Source of the DNA: Bradyrhizobium vignae
Lineage (GTDB): Bacteria; Pseudomonadota; Alphaproteobacteria; Rhizobiales; Xanthobacteraceae
Direction of reading: 5' to 3'
DNA: 64,000 nucleotides
Assembly (NCBI RefSeq): GCF_004114425.1
Contig: NZ_RDQF01000025.1
Span: 1-64,000, forward strand
The translations under genes and the position numbers were made by a program. Positions 8,387 through 17,061 of this stretch are shown here, piece by piece; the first letter of the stretch is position 1; every line of letters begins with the position of its first letter. A model generated the notes under the pieces. The model saw nothing but the letters and a program-made list of their open reading frames with translations. It had not been told where the DNA came from and searched no databases.

Positions 8387-8871
8387 GCCTTGTCCTCCGG
8401 GCGCTCGGCGACCGCCTCAGTTTGAGCCTTGCGCCAGGCGGCGAGGCGATCGGACAAGGCCGGGTCGGACAATGCCAGCACGGCGGCTGCCAGCAGCGCG
8501 GCGTTGATCGCGCCAGCCTTGCCGATGGCGAGGGTGCCGACCGGGATGCCCGCTGGCATCTGGACGATCGAATAGAGCGAATCGACGCCCTTCAGCGTCT
8601 TGGATTCGACGGGAACGCCGAATACCGGGAGTTCCGTCAGCGCCGCCGCCATGCCGGGCAGATGTGCGGCGCCACCGGCGCCGGCGATGATGACCTTGTA
8701 ACCCGCGGCCTTGGCGCCCTTGGCGAAAGCAAACAGCCGGTCGGGAGTGCGGTGGGCCGAGACGACGCGGCTGTCGGCGGCAATGCCGAGCGCGTCAAGC
8801 GTGTCGGCGGCATGCCGCATCGTGTCCCAGTCCGACTGGCTTCCCATGATGATGGCGATCGGCGCGGTCAT
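8383..8871 (-). CDS. purE: N5-CAIR mutase, catalytic subunit
   Basis: A 162-residue class I PurE, which converts N5-CAIR to CAIR. The start MTAPIAIIMGSQSDWDTM contains the SDW motif of the substrate-binding loop. SAHRTPDRLF carries the catalytic His, and AGAGGAAHLPGM is the conserved Gly-rich loop. The frame is open upstream to 8949, but those 26 residues are absent from the family, so the ATG at 8871 is used. It is the first gene of a purE-purK pair and is divergent from the GGDEF gene. Confidence 0.96.
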   Translation of the reverse strand: MTAPIAIIMGSQSDWDTMRHAADTLDALGIAADSRVVSAHRTPDRLFAFAKGAKAAGYKVIIAGAGGAAHLPGMAAALTELPVFGVPVESKTLKGVDSLYSIVQMPAGIPVGTLAIGKAGAINAALLAAAVLALSDPALSDRLAAWRKAQTEAVAERPEDKA

Positions 8872-9013
8872 GACATCAAATGTGCCCGGAAAAACAGAAA
8901 GATAGGCCAGATTAAAGGTTCCGGCCGGCGGCTCGCAAGGCGGTGGCAAGGAGAAGGGAATCCACTATCCTGTCTTGGTGAATCCCCGCAAGCCTTCATT
9001 GAGCAGGATGCCC

Positions 9014-9745
9014 ATGAAGAAACCAAAAAGGGCTAGCGCCGCGAAGGCCAAAGAGGGCCGGAAGACCAGCGCCGGCCGATCCAATGCCGCCCCCAAACGG
9101 CCGACCAAGCGTCGGGCGAAGCCGTCGCGGCGCGCCGCGTTGGATGATGACGGAGCCAGAGACAACGTCAGGGCGACGATCCGGGGCTTGCGGGCCAAGC
9201 TCAAGGAAGCGCAGCGCCGGGTCGCGGAGCTGGAAGCTGCGGCCGACACCGATTTCCTGCTCGAAATTCACAACCGGCGCGGCTTCGAGCGCGAGCTCGC
9301 GCGCGCCATCGCCTATATGAAGCGCTACCGCGCCAGCGGGGCGCTGATCGTGCTCGACGTCGACCGGCTGAAGCCGATCAACGATTCCTTCGGCCATGCC
9401 GCCGGCGACGAGGTGCTCAAGGCGATTGTCGCCACGCTGACGCGACAGGTGCGCGCCTCCGACGTGGTCGGCCGGCTCGGGGGCGACGAGTTCGCGCTGC
9501 TGCTCTGGAATCTCAGCGAGACCGATGCCAAGGCGAAGGCCACGGCCTTGGAGCAGGCGATCGACGAATTGTCCTTCGTCTTCCGCGGGCAGCACGTGAC
9601 CGCAGGCGCCTCTGCCGGCGTCGCGTTGCTCGGTCCCCACTCCGACGCAGGCCGCGCCCTGGAGGAGGCCGATGCCGCCATGTACGTCCGCAAGGCGCAC
9701 CGCCGGCACGAGCCGCGGATCAGGCTGGCCAGCGGCGAGCGTTAG
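9014..9745 (+). CDS. GGDEF-domain diguanylate cyclase
   Basis: About 243 residues. A Lys/Arg/Ala-rich N-terminus is followed by a short coiled coil (roughly residues 45-75) and one GGDEF domain that would make c-di-GMP from two GTP. The active-site GGDEF is intact at residues 156-160. A product-inhibition site RxxD (RASD, 147-150) stands exactly five residues before it, so feedback inhibition is expected. There is no membrane or sensory domain, and the coiled coil probably mediates dimerisation. The ATG at 9014 has an AGGA five bases upstream; ATG 9008 and GTG 8975 are alternatives. Confidence 0.88.
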   Translation: MKKPKRASAAKAKEGRKTSAGRSNAAPKRPTKRRAKPSRRAALDDDGARDNVRATIRGLRAKLKEAQRRVAELEAAADTDFLLEIHNRRGFERELARAIAYMKRYRASGALIVLDVDRLKPINDSFGHAAGDEVLKAIVATLTRQVRASDVVGRLGGDEFALLLWNLSETDAKAKATALEQAIDELSFVFRGQHVTAGASAGVALLGPHSDAGRALEEADAAMYVRKAHRRHEPRIRLASGER

Positions 9746-9993
9746 AGGGTCGCAAGATCTTCGGGCACGTTGCCGAATTTGCGCAGCAGCGTCGCGTCAC
9801 CGAACTCGCCGGTCATGGGATCGCCGCTGCGGCTGAACGCGATCGCGCCGATATGGCCGGCGCCGCGCGCGAGAATCTCTGCGCGTCGTAGCGCCGCCGT
9901 CGAGGACTGACACTCCTCCGCGGCGCCCGCGACCGGCGAGCCGTCGGCATCGATCAAGAAGGGCATTGCAACGTAGTAGGTCACATCTGACAT
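9742..9993 (-). CDS. small conserved hypothetical protein
   Basis: An 83-residue soluble protein with no transmembrane helix. An N-terminal strand-like segment (VTYYVAMPFLIDADG) is followed by a helix with an AEILAR motif and a GAIAFSRSGDP turn. I cannot assign a function. It resembles short uncharacterised proteins of Bradyrhizobium as I recall them. It overlaps the GGDEF gene tail-to-tail by 4 bp and follows the next gene (same strand) closely, so the two are likely co-transcribed. Confidence 0.6.
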   Translation of the reverse strand: MSDVTYYVAMPFLIDADGSPVAGAAEECQSSTAALRRAEILARGAGHIGAIAFSRSGDPMTGEFGDATLLRKFGNVPEDLATL

Positions 9994-10014
9994 GGCGTTG
10001 CTCCAATGATGAAC

Positions 10015-10221
10015 TCAGGCGGCGCTGCTCTTGCTCCGCGAGGTTTCCGGAATGCAGCCGGCCGAAATCGCCGCCTGCAATTCCTCCAGCTCGGCTTCCA
10101 GATATTCGTTGGCCATGATCAGCGCCTTGATGGTGCTGCGCAGATTGCCGTCGCACATCGCGATCGCCTGATCGCAGGCCTGTTCATAATGGCTGTTGTC
10201 GAGAAGAGGCGTTGCCGACAT
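10015..10221 (-). CDS. small helical hypothetical protein
   Basis: A 68-residue protein, probably two helices: HYEQACDQAIAMCDGNLRSTIKALIMANEYLEAELEELQAAI. The acidic second helix could form a coiled coil. No function is recognised. The frame remains open to 10251, but the ATG at 10221 gives the compact helical product. It lies 21 bp upstream of the 83-residue gene on the same strand. Confidence 0.6.
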   Translation of the reverse strand: MSATPLLDNSHYEQACDQAIAMCDGNLRSTIKALIMANEYLEAELEELQAAISAGCIPETSRSKSSAA

Positions 10222-10350
10222 CTGCGTTGTCCTTGTGCCTTGTCTTTGCATTTTCCTGGGGCCGCTGGGATCCTTCGAATGTTCCTATTTTGTTCTTTTT
10301 GAGTCAAGTGGATTCAGCTGCGGCGAGCGCCGCGAAAGACCGGCTTAGGC

Positions 10351-10557
10351 TCAGGCGATGATGTCGGGGGTAATCTGGTCTTCGATGAACGCGATGCGGT
10401 CGCGCAACAACAGCTTGCGCTTCTTGAGCCGCTGTAACCGCAATAGGTCGGGCGCGGGCGATTGATGCAACGCATCGATCGCCGCATCGAGATCTCGGTG
10501 TTCCTGCTGCAACCGGGTGAGCTCGGCTTCGAGCTCACGCTCATCTTCATTGGTCAT
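10351..10557 (-). CDS. YdcH/DUF465-family protein
   Basis: A 68-residue coiled-coil protein with the family pattern: an acidic-basic helix (LEAELTRLQQEHRDLDAAID), a short turn with Pro, then the signature LKKRKLLLRDRIAFIE. DUF465 proteins are short helical hairpins of unknown function, widespread in alphaproteobacteria. A second, divergent member lies about 330 bp away at 10886-11065. Confidence 0.85.
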   Translation of the reverse strand: MTNEDERELEAELTRLQQEHRDLDAAIDALHQSPAPDLLRLQRLKKRKLLLRDRIAFIEDQITPDIIA

Positions 10558-10885
10558 GTCTGCGGTGGCCGAAAACCGATAGCCGTGAATCTGGGCTGTG
10601 GATGCCCTGTGGAAATTATCGTCCTTGCGCGGCGTGATCGCAAGCGATCTGCGACCCTCGCTCGCCGATCTCCCGCAACATATTTCTGCGAGGAGCTGTG
10701 GCCTTGCGCAGCTGCATTGATATCATGGATTTTTCCCGCGTGGTTCCCTTGGTCACGCTTCCTTACATATGAACTTTCAAAAATGACGGCGCGACAACGG
10801 ATACCCATCGACAGGACGAATCGGTGATGTAGACTTGGCTGTCCGGATCGAATCCTGAGGTTCAACCCTACCGAGGAGGTTTCGA
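10558..10885. other. intergenic region between two divergent DUF465 genes
   Basis: This 328-bp stretch holds no convincing gene. It must contain the promoters of both DUF465 genes. The part near 10720-10800 is more AT-rich than its surroundings and is the likeliest promoter area for the rightward gene. I see no clear operator palindrome. Confidence 0.5.
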
Positions 10886-11065
10886 ATGACAATTCAGGCA
10901 CATCTTGTTGAATTGGAACGGAAGCACAAACTTCTCGAAAACGAATTGCACGAAGCTCTTGTGCACCTTTCAACAGACGACCTGCAAATTGTTGAGTTGA
11001 AGCGCCGGAAGTTGATGGTCAAGGACCAGATCGAGCGTCTGAAGCAAGGCGACACGCTCCACTAG
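10886..11065 (+). CDS. 59-residue YdcH/DUF465-family protein
   Basis: A very short gene: ATG at 10886, TAG at 11063-11065, 59 codons. A strong GAGGAGG ribosome binding site ends six bases before the ATG. The product has the DUF465 layout: HLVELERKHKLLENELHEAL, a short turn (STDD), then LKRRKLMVKDQIERLKQG, which matches the LKKRKLLLRDRI signature of the neighbouring divergent member. The function is unknown. A hairpin terminator follows at 11145-11169. Confidence 0.85.
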   Translation: MTIQAHLVELERKHKLLENELHEALVHLSTDDLQIVELKRRKLMVKDQIERLKQGDTLH

Positions 11066-11144
11066 TAACCCCGTAACACCGCAGAGTTGATCACATCCTT
11101 CGCAGGGGTGAGAGCATTCGTGCTCATCCCTGCTGCAGGGTGCA

Positions 11145-11169
11145 CGCCGTGCAAGATCTTTGCACGGCG
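11145..11169 (+). terminator. terminator after the 59-residue DUF465 gene
   Basis: A perfect 10-bp stem CGCCGTGCAA (11145-11154) with TTGCACGGCG (11160-11169) and a five-base loop, followed by a T-rich tract (TCTTTGTTT). A second, slightly imperfect hairpin lies just before it (11102-11112 with 11123-11133). Confidence 0.7.
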
Positions 11170-11231
11170 CTGGTCTTTGTTTGGACGCGTTGCCCTGACG
11201 CGAACTGGTATCCACTTCGCACGAAGACGCT

Positions 11232-12335
11232 CTAGATGCCTGCGAGCTCGGCGACGTGATCGGCGATCGCGAGCGACGACGTCAATCCCGGCGATTCGAT
11301 GCCGAACAGATTGATCAACCCTGCGACGCCGTGATCGTGCGGGCCTTGCATCAAAAAATCCTGCGTGGCCACGGCCGGCGGCACGATCTTCGGGCGGATG
11401 CCCGAATAGCTCGGCATCAGCGCGCCATCGGGCAGTGTCGGCCAGTATTTGCGGATCGCCGGGTAGAAGCGCTCGGCGCGTGAAGGATCGACCTCGTAGT
11501 TGATCGTTTCGATCCACTCGACGTCAGGCCCGAAGCGGGCCTGCCCTGCCATATCCAGCGTCAGGTGCACGCCCAATCCGCCGGGTTCGGGCACCGGATA
11601 GATCAGGCGCGAGAACGGCGCCTTGGCGTTGCAGCTGAAGTAGTTTCCCTTGGCGAGGTAGGCCGGCGGAATCCGGTCCAGCGGCATGCCGTCGATGTTG
11701 CGCGCCACATTCGTCGCCGAGAGGCCGGCAGCGTTGACGAGAAGGTCGCATTGCAGAGTCATCGGTGCCTCGCCGCCGGCATCGATCTCGATGACACCGG
11801 CCGCCGCCTTGGCGCGGATCAGCGGGGTGTGAAACGCGAAGGCGGCGCCGGCGTCCTCGGCCTCGCCGCGCAGCGAGAGCATGTAGGCGTGGCTGTCGAT
11901 GATGCCGGTTGACGGCGACAGCAGCGCGGCGTCGCAGGCGAGCGCCGGCTCCAGCGCGCGTGCGGCCTCGCCCGAAAGCAGCTGCATGTCGAGCACGCCG
12001 TTGGCTTCGGCATGCGCCTTGATCGATTGCAGCTTCTCGGTCTCCTTCGGGCTGGTCGCGACGATCAGCTTGCCGCAATTCTTGTGAGGGATGCCGCGGT
12101 CGGCGCAGTAGCGGTAGAGCGCGTGCTTGCCGGCAACGCACATGCGCGCCATCCAGCTTCCGGCGCGGTAGTAGATGCCGGCATGGATCACCTCGCTGTT
12201 GCGCGAGGAGGTGATGGTCCCAATGGCCTCGGCTTCCTCGAGCACGATCACCTCGCGCCCGGTCTGCGCGAGCTTTCGGGCCACCGCGAGACCGATCACG
12301 CCGGCTCCGATGACGACGCAGTCGACCCTATCCAT
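11232..12335 (-). CDS. FAD-dependent oxidoreductase, L-2-hydroxyglutarate oxidase-like
   Basis: A 367-residue protein of the DAO/glycine-oxidase superfamily. The N-terminal dinucleotide fold VVIGAGVIGLAVARKLA binds FAD, and a SSRNSEVIHAGIYY segment is typical of the L-2-hydroxyglutarate dehydrogenase (LhgO/L2HGDH) branch. The C-terminus has a SYSGIRPKI motif and a GLINLFGIESPGLT FAD-binding segment, both usual in that branch. It likely oxidises a 2-hydroxy acid and passes electrons to oxygen or quinone; the exact substrate is inference. It stands alone, divergent from the PAS-GGDEF-EAL gene. Confidence 0.82.
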   Translation of the reverse strand: MDRVDCVVIGAGVIGLAVARKLAQTGREVIVLEEAEAIGTITSSRNSEVIHAGIYYRAGSWMARMCVAGKHALYRYCADRGIPHKNCGKLIVATSPKETEKLQSIKAHAEANGVLDMQLLSGEAARALEPALACDAALLSPSTGIIDSHAYMLSLRGEAEDAGAAFAFHTPLIRAKAAAGVIEIDAGGEAPMTLQCDLLVNAAGLSATNVARNIDGMPLDRIPPAYLAKGNYFSCNAKAPFSRLIYPVPEPGGLGVHLTLDMAGQARFGPDVEWIETINYEVDPSRAERFYPAIRKYWPTLPDGALMPSYSGIRPKIVPPAVATQDFLMQGPHDHGVAGLINLFGIESPGLTSSLAIADHVAELAGI

Positions 12336-12537
12336 GGTTGCGCAGGATGTCCGCTGGAAGCGCCGGTGGCGTCAGGCCTGGAAGCGGCGGCGCAGGGGAA
12401 TTTTCCGTTAAGAAAGCATTTATCATGTCAGGGCAATTGCCGTATTTCGCGTCACATTTTTCTATTGTGGGTACAAGCGTTTACCCGATCCAAACCCGCG
12501 AGGCCAGACAATCCGACGTTGAAATCGCGGGTGGCTG

Positions 12538-15225
12538 ATGGCTGAGAAGAACTGGCACGTGGGCAGCACGCTTCCGATTGCTGTGCAGGCCGTCATGTGC
12601 CTGGCCGGCGCGGCCGCGCCTGTGCGCGCCTTTGCGGCTTCGGACGGGTTCACCGTTCCGGGCGATCTCACCAAGCTTGATCCCAACGTGATCTGGGAAG
12701 CCCTGATCGCGGGCATCGTCATCTGCGCGTTCCTCGGCGCGATCGCGCTGTGGATCCATTCCTCGCTGCGTCAGACCCGGCGTTTGCAGTTGCGGCGCAA
12801 TGCCTTCATCTCGTCGGCCCTGAACAATCTCAACCAGGGCGTGGTGATGACGGATGCGCAGCGGCGCATCATCTTCTGCAACGACCGCTATCTCGATATT
12901 TACGGCCTGACCCGCTCCGACCTTTGGACCGGCATGACCGCCCATGATATCCTCGAGCTGAGGCGCAAGCGGGGCGTCCTCGGCGGCGTCTCTGACAACG
13001 AGTTCTACGAGAAGGCGGCAAGCCCTAATGGTCTGATCACCGAACTGCCCGACGGGCGGGCCATCCTGGTGAAATATTTCGTGCTGCCGAATGGCGGCTC
13101 GGTTGCGACGCATCTGGACGTCAGCGAGCAGCGGAGGCTGTCACGGCAGCTCGCCTCGACCAAGCAGTTCCTGGAGACGGTGCTGGACAACGTGCCGGCC
13201 TGCGTCGCGGCGAAGAACATCGAGGACGGCCGCTACATTTTCGCCAATAGCGCCTGCGAGCGGTTCTGGGGGTTCTCGCGGGATCATGTCGTCGGCAAGA
13301 ATGCGCGCGAGTTGTTTGCGCCGGTCTCGGCAGCCACGATCGAGGCGACCGACCGGGCGGCGCTCAATTCGCCGGACGGCGAGTTCCGCAACGAATTCGA
13401 GCTCGAGCGGGGCGAAGAACGGCGCATGGTCGCTTCGATCCGGATCGTGGTCCGCAACGAGAGCGACAAGCCCGAATTCCTGCTCATCGTGTTCGAGGAC
13501 ATCACCGACCGCCGCTCGCTGTCGAAGGAGCTGGAGAGCACCAAGAAGTTCCTCGAGCTCGTGGTCGACAATATTCCGGTCGCGCTGATCGTGGAGCAGG
13601 TCAAGGACGGCCGCTATCTGCTCGCCAACCGCAGCGCGGAGACGATCCTCAACCGCAGGCGCGAGGAAGCCACCGGCCTGACCGCCTCCGACATCTTCAA
13701 CGCCAAGGAAGCGAAGCTGATCATCGCGCGCGACGAGGCCGCGATCAAGAAACGCGGGATGATCACCGAGGAGCATCCGATCTCCACCAAGGACGGTCTG
13801 CGGCTGTTCCTGACCCGCCGCGCCACCGTGCTCAGCGACGCCGGCGAACCGCAATATCTGATCAAGACCCACGAGGACGTCACGGATCGCCGGCAGACCG
13901 AGTCGCGCATGGCGCACATGGCCTATCACGACGGTCTCACCGATCTGCCGAACCGCGCCGCCTTCCTGCAGGCGCTGACTCAGATGATCGAGGCCTGCGA
14001 AGGCACCGGCGAGGAGTTCGCCGTGCTCTGCGTCGACCTCGACGGGCTCAAGGAGGTCAACGACGTCTTCGGCCATGCGCTCGGCGACAAACTCCTGATC
14101 GAGGTGGCCCAGCGGCTCCAGGACTCCGCCCGCGGCGGCGTGGTGGCGCGCCTGTCCGGCGACGAGTTCGGTCTCATCATCGACGGCAAGCAGCCGCAAG
14201 CGGGGCTCGCGCTGGCGCAGCAGATCGGCGAAGCCGTCGCGGAGGAGTTCCAGATCGATGGCCGGCCGGTCCGTGCCGGCGTCACCACCGGCATGTCGAT
14301 CTTCCCGCACAACGGCACGGATGGCGCCTCGCTGCTCGCCAACGCCGGCGCCGCGCTGTTCCGCGCCAAGCAGAAGTCGCGCGGCACGATCAGCCTCTAC
14401 CAGCCGGAGATGGACCAGCAGATCCGCAATCGCCGCGTGCTGCACCAGGATCTTTCGATGGCGATCAAGAACGGCGAGCTCTCGCTCGCCTTCCAGCCGC
14501 AGGGGGCCGCCCGCCACAGCGTCGCCGAGAGCGAGATCATCGGCTTCGAGGCGCTGGCGCGCTGGCAGCATCCGGTCCGCGGTCAGGTCTCGCCGGCCGA
14601 ATTCATCCCGATCGCTGAGGAGAGCGGCCTGATCGTCGAGATGGGCGAGTGGATCCTGCGCGAGGCCTGTCGCGAGGCGGCGTCCTGGCCGAAGCCGCTG
14701 CAGGTCGCGGTCAATTTGTCGCCGGCGCAGTTCATGCACGGTGACGTGGTTGGCCTCGTCCATTCGATCCTGATCGAGACGGGCCTTGCACCGGGCCGGC
14801 TCGAACTCGAGATCACCGAGGGTGTGCTGATCGAGGATTTCGATCGGGGCCTTGCGCTGCTGCGCCGCCTCAAGGCGCTCGGCGTGCGCATCTCCATGGA
14901 CGATTTCGGCAGCGGTTACTCCTCGCTGAGCTACCTCCAGGCGTTCCCGTTCGACAAGATCAAGATCGACCGCGCCTTCATCATCAATCTCGGCCGCAAC
15001 CCGCAATCAGCGGCGATCGTGCGTGCCGTTATCGACCTCGGCCACGGCCTCGAAATGTCGATCATCGCCGAGGGCGTCGAGACGGTGGAGCAACTCGCCT
15101 TCCTCGCCAAGGAGGGCTGCGACGGCGTGCAGGGCTATCTGCTCGGCAAGCCGCTGCCGATCGGGAAATATGCCGATCTCGTCGGCCGCGCCGAGGTCAT
15201 GGAGCTCGCGCTCAAGACCGGCTAG
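12538..15225 (+). CDS. membrane PAS-GGDEF-EAL protein (c-di-GMP turnover)
   Basis: An 895-residue protein. An Ala-rich N-terminus is followed by a membrane helix at about 52-75, three PAS domains (roughly 85-200, 205-325 and 330-455, joined by helices containing similar STKxFLExV sequences), a GGDEF domain and a C-terminal EAL domain. The EAL motif (671-673), the downstream DDFGSGYSSL loop (from 788) and the KIDRAF segment are intact, so phosphodiesterase activity is expected. The GGDEF motif is SGDEF (540-544) and no RxxD inhibition site precedes it, so cyclase activity is doubtful and the domain may instead bind GTP to regulate the EAL domain. Confidence 0.92.
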   Translation: MAEKNWHVGSTLPIAVQAVMCLAGAAAPVRAFAASDGFTVPGDLTKLDPNVIWEALIAGIVICAFLGAIALWIHSSLRQTRRLQLRRNAFISSALNNLNQGVVMTDAQRRIIFCNDRYLDIYGLTRSDLWTGMTAHDILELRRKRGVLGGVSDNEFYEKAASPNGLITELPDGRAILVKYFVLPNGGSVATHLDVSEQRRLSRQLASTKQFLETVLDNVPACVAAKNIEDGRYIFANSACERFWGFSRDHVVGKNARELFAPVSAATIEATDRAALNSPDGEFRNEFELERGEERRMVASIRIVVRNESDKPEFLLIVFEDITDRRSLSKELESTKKFLELVVDNIPVALIVEQVKDGRYLLANRSAETILNRRREEATGLTASDIFNAKEAKLIIARDEAAIKKRGMITEEHPISTKDGLRLFLTRRATVLSDAGEPQYLIKTHEDVTDRRQTESRMAHMAYHDGLTDLPNRAAFLQALTQMIEACEGTGEEFAVLCVDLDGLKEVNDVFGHALGDKLLIEVAQRLQDSARGGVVARLSGDEFGLIIDGKQPQAGLALAQQIGEAVAEEFQIDGRPVRAGVTTGMSIFPHNGTDGASLLANAGAALFRAKQKSRGTISLYQPEMDQQIRNRRVLHQDLSMAIKNGELSLAFQPQGAARHSVAESEIIGFEALARWQHPVRGQVSPAEFIPIAEESGLIVEMGEWILREACREAASWPKPLQVAVNLSPAQFMHGDVVGLVHSILIETGLAPGRLELEITEGVLIEDFDRGLALLRRLKALGVRISMDDFGSGYSSLSYLQAFPFDKIKIDRAFIINLGRNPQSAAIVRAVIDLGHGLEMSIIAEGVETVEQLAFLAKEGCDGVQGYLLGKPLPIGKYADLVGRAEVMELALKTG

Positions 15226-15264
15226 TGATGCTGAGCGCTACCAACGCTCCCATTCGACGGCCTC

Positions 15265-16725
15265 ATGGCGGACTACGATCTTGCGATCATCGGCGGCGGC
15301 CTGAACGGTGTCAGCCTCGCGCGCGATGCGGCTGGCCGCGGCCTGCGCGTGATTCTGTTCGAGCAGGGTGATCTCGCCGGCGCCGCGTCGTCGGCGACAC
15401 CGCGGCTGATCCATGGCGATCTCGCGGTGCTGGAGCGCCGTGGCTTCTGGCGGGTGCGCCGAGCGCTCGCCGAGCGCCGGATCTGGCTCGCCATCGCGCC
15501 GCACCTGGTCCGGCCGATGCGCTTCGTGATTCCGGCCCATGCGGACGAGCGTCCACCGTGGCTGCTGCGCGCTGGCCTGTTCCTCTATGACAGCCTCGCC
15601 AGCCGGAACGGCCTGCCCGGATCGACGACCCTCGACATCACGCATCATCCGGTGGGCAACGCGCTGAAACGTCCGTTCGGCACGGCGTTCGAATATTCGG
15701 ACTGCGTGGTCGACGATTCCCGTCTTGTCGTGCTCACGGCCCTGGATGCCGCCGAGCGTGGCGCTGCGATCCGGACCGGGGCGCGCTGCGTCCGTGCCGA
15801 CCGAAGCGAGATCTGGCGCCTCGCGGTGGTCGATCGCGGACACCGCCGTACCGTCACGGCGCGGGCGCTGGCCAACGCGACCGGCGGCTGGACCTCGATG
15901 GTCGCGGAGACCGTGCTGCGGCAGCCGCAGCCGGTGATGGCGGCTACTCAGATGAGCCAGATCATCGTGCCCAGGCTGTTCGATTCTGAAAACGTCTACG
16001 TCTTCCAGAACAATGATGGACAGCTGATCTTCGCCCGGCCCTTCGAGCGCGATTTCACGCTGATCGGCACGGTCACGCACGCCTTCACGGGCGATCCCGC
16101 CATCGTTGCGATGCGAGGAGCCGACATCAGCTATCTCTGCGAGGCCGTCAGCCGCTATTTCCGCGAGCGCGTCGCCCCGATCGACGTGGTCCGCACGGTC
16201 TCGGGCGTCAACCTGACGCTGGCGTCCGCGCGCGGCCGCGACGAGACGACGCTGTTCCACGCGCGCCGGGGCAAGGCGCCGCTGCTCACGATGTTCGGCG
16301 GCGACGTCACCACCTCGCGCTTGCGCGCGGAGTGGGCGGTGACGAAGCTGACCCCGTTCTATCCGATGTCGCCGCCCTGGACCGCGGGTGCGGCGTTGCC
16401 CGGCGGAGATTTCGCCTGGGATCGTTTTGACACCGAGGTCGAGCTTGCGCGCGACCGCTGGCGCTTTCTGCCGGAGTCGGAAGCCCAGCGCCTGGTTGCG
16501 GCCTACGGCTCGGGATTGTCGGCCGTGCTCGGCGAAGCAAGGACACGCGAAGAGCTTGGTCCGGCTTTCGGTCCCCGACTGACCGGCGCCGAGGTGCGCT
16601 ATCTCGTGACCCGCGAATGGGCGCGTTTTCCGGATGACGTTCTGTGGCGCCGTTCCAAGCTGGGCCTGACAATGCCTGCGGCGGACTGTGAGGCGCTGGC
16701 GGCGTTCATGGCGGATTTGACTTAG
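15265..16725 (+). CDS. glpD: glycerol-3-phosphate dehydrogenase-like FAD enzyme
   Basis: A 486-residue member of the aerobic GlpD family, which oxidises sn-glycerol 3-phosphate to dihydroxyacetone phosphate and feeds electrons to ubiquinone at the inner membrane. The start DLAIIGGGLNGVSLARDAAGRGL is the FAD-binding fold. RLIHGDLAVLE and HLVRPMRFVIPAH match conserved GlpD segments. It is somewhat divergent: the usual SSAS(T)KLIHGG reads SSATPRLIHGD here. The C-terminal VRYLVTREWARFPDDVLWRRSKLG is the family's terminal domain. No glycerol kinase or facilitator is adjacent. Confidence 0.85.
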   Translation: MADYDLAIIGGGLNGVSLARDAAGRGLRVILFEQGDLAGAASSATPRLIHGDLAVLERRGFWRVRRALAERRIWLAIAPHLVRPMRFVIPAHADERPPWLLRAGLFLYDSLASRNGLPGSTTLDITHHPVGNALKRPFGTAFEYSDCVVDDSRLVVLTALDAAERGAAIRTGARCVRADRSEIWRLAVVDRGHRRTVTARALANATGGWTSMVAETVLRQPQPVMAATQMSQIIVPRLFDSENVYVFQNNDGQLIFARPFERDFTLIGTVTHAFTGDPAIVAMRGADISYLCEAVSRYFRERVAPIDVVRTVSGVNLTLASARGRDETTLFHARRGKAPLLTMFGGDVTTSRLRAEWAVTKLTPFYPMSPPWTAGAALPGGDFAWDRFDTEVELARDRWRFLPESEAQRLVAAYGSGLSAVLGEARTREELGPAFGPRLTGAEVRYLVTREWARFPDDVLWRRSKLGLTMPAADCEALAAFMADLT

Positions 16726-16937
16726 GCGGGACCTCGCGCACCCGGCATCCCTCCGGGATCGCGAGCCCCATGGCGGATGGCATATGCGGCAATTGCCGTT
16801 CTCTCGTCATCCGACAGGATGACAGGAGGCGCTGCATCGGTACCGGCAAGCTGGAGTACGATGCGGGCAATATCGTCCTGCGCGTCTGCGGGCAGACTGC
16901 GTGCGATCTCCAGGGCCTGATCCGGCAACTTGGTCAT
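16722..16937 (-). CDS. antitoxin-like small protein, no partner toxin
   Basis: A 71-residue protein. Its first half (MTKLPDQALEIARSLPADAQDDIARIVLQLAG) follows the pattern of a group of short rhizobial proteins usually annotated as addiction-module antitoxins. The second half normally ends in a GEFATDEE-like toxin-binding tail, but here it runs out into a Gly/Pro/Ala-rich end and overlaps the glpD stop region. No toxin gene (RelE/ParE type) is next to it. Probably a decaying solitary remnant; function uncertain. Confidence 0.45.
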   Translation of the reverse strand: MTKLPDQALEIARSLPADAQDDIARIVLQLAGTDAAPPVILSDDERTAIAAYAIRHGARDPGGMPGARGPA

Positions 16938-17061
16938 GTCCTGATCATACGCCCTTTGACGCGCGTCGCATGAAGGCCAATTTCCGGTCATCCGCCCTGA
17001 ACCGGTTGAGCTAAACACGATCGACCGCTAGCGTGCGGCGGAATCGGGGTTGGCAGGGATC

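Noticed and set aside
13141..15006. A 621-codon open frame on the minus strand opposite the PAS-GGDEF-EAL gene
   Set aside because: Its product is a monotonous Asp/Arg/Leu-rich sequence with no domain; long antisense frames are common opposite high-GC genes. The plus-strand protein has clear PAS, GGDEF and EAL motifs.
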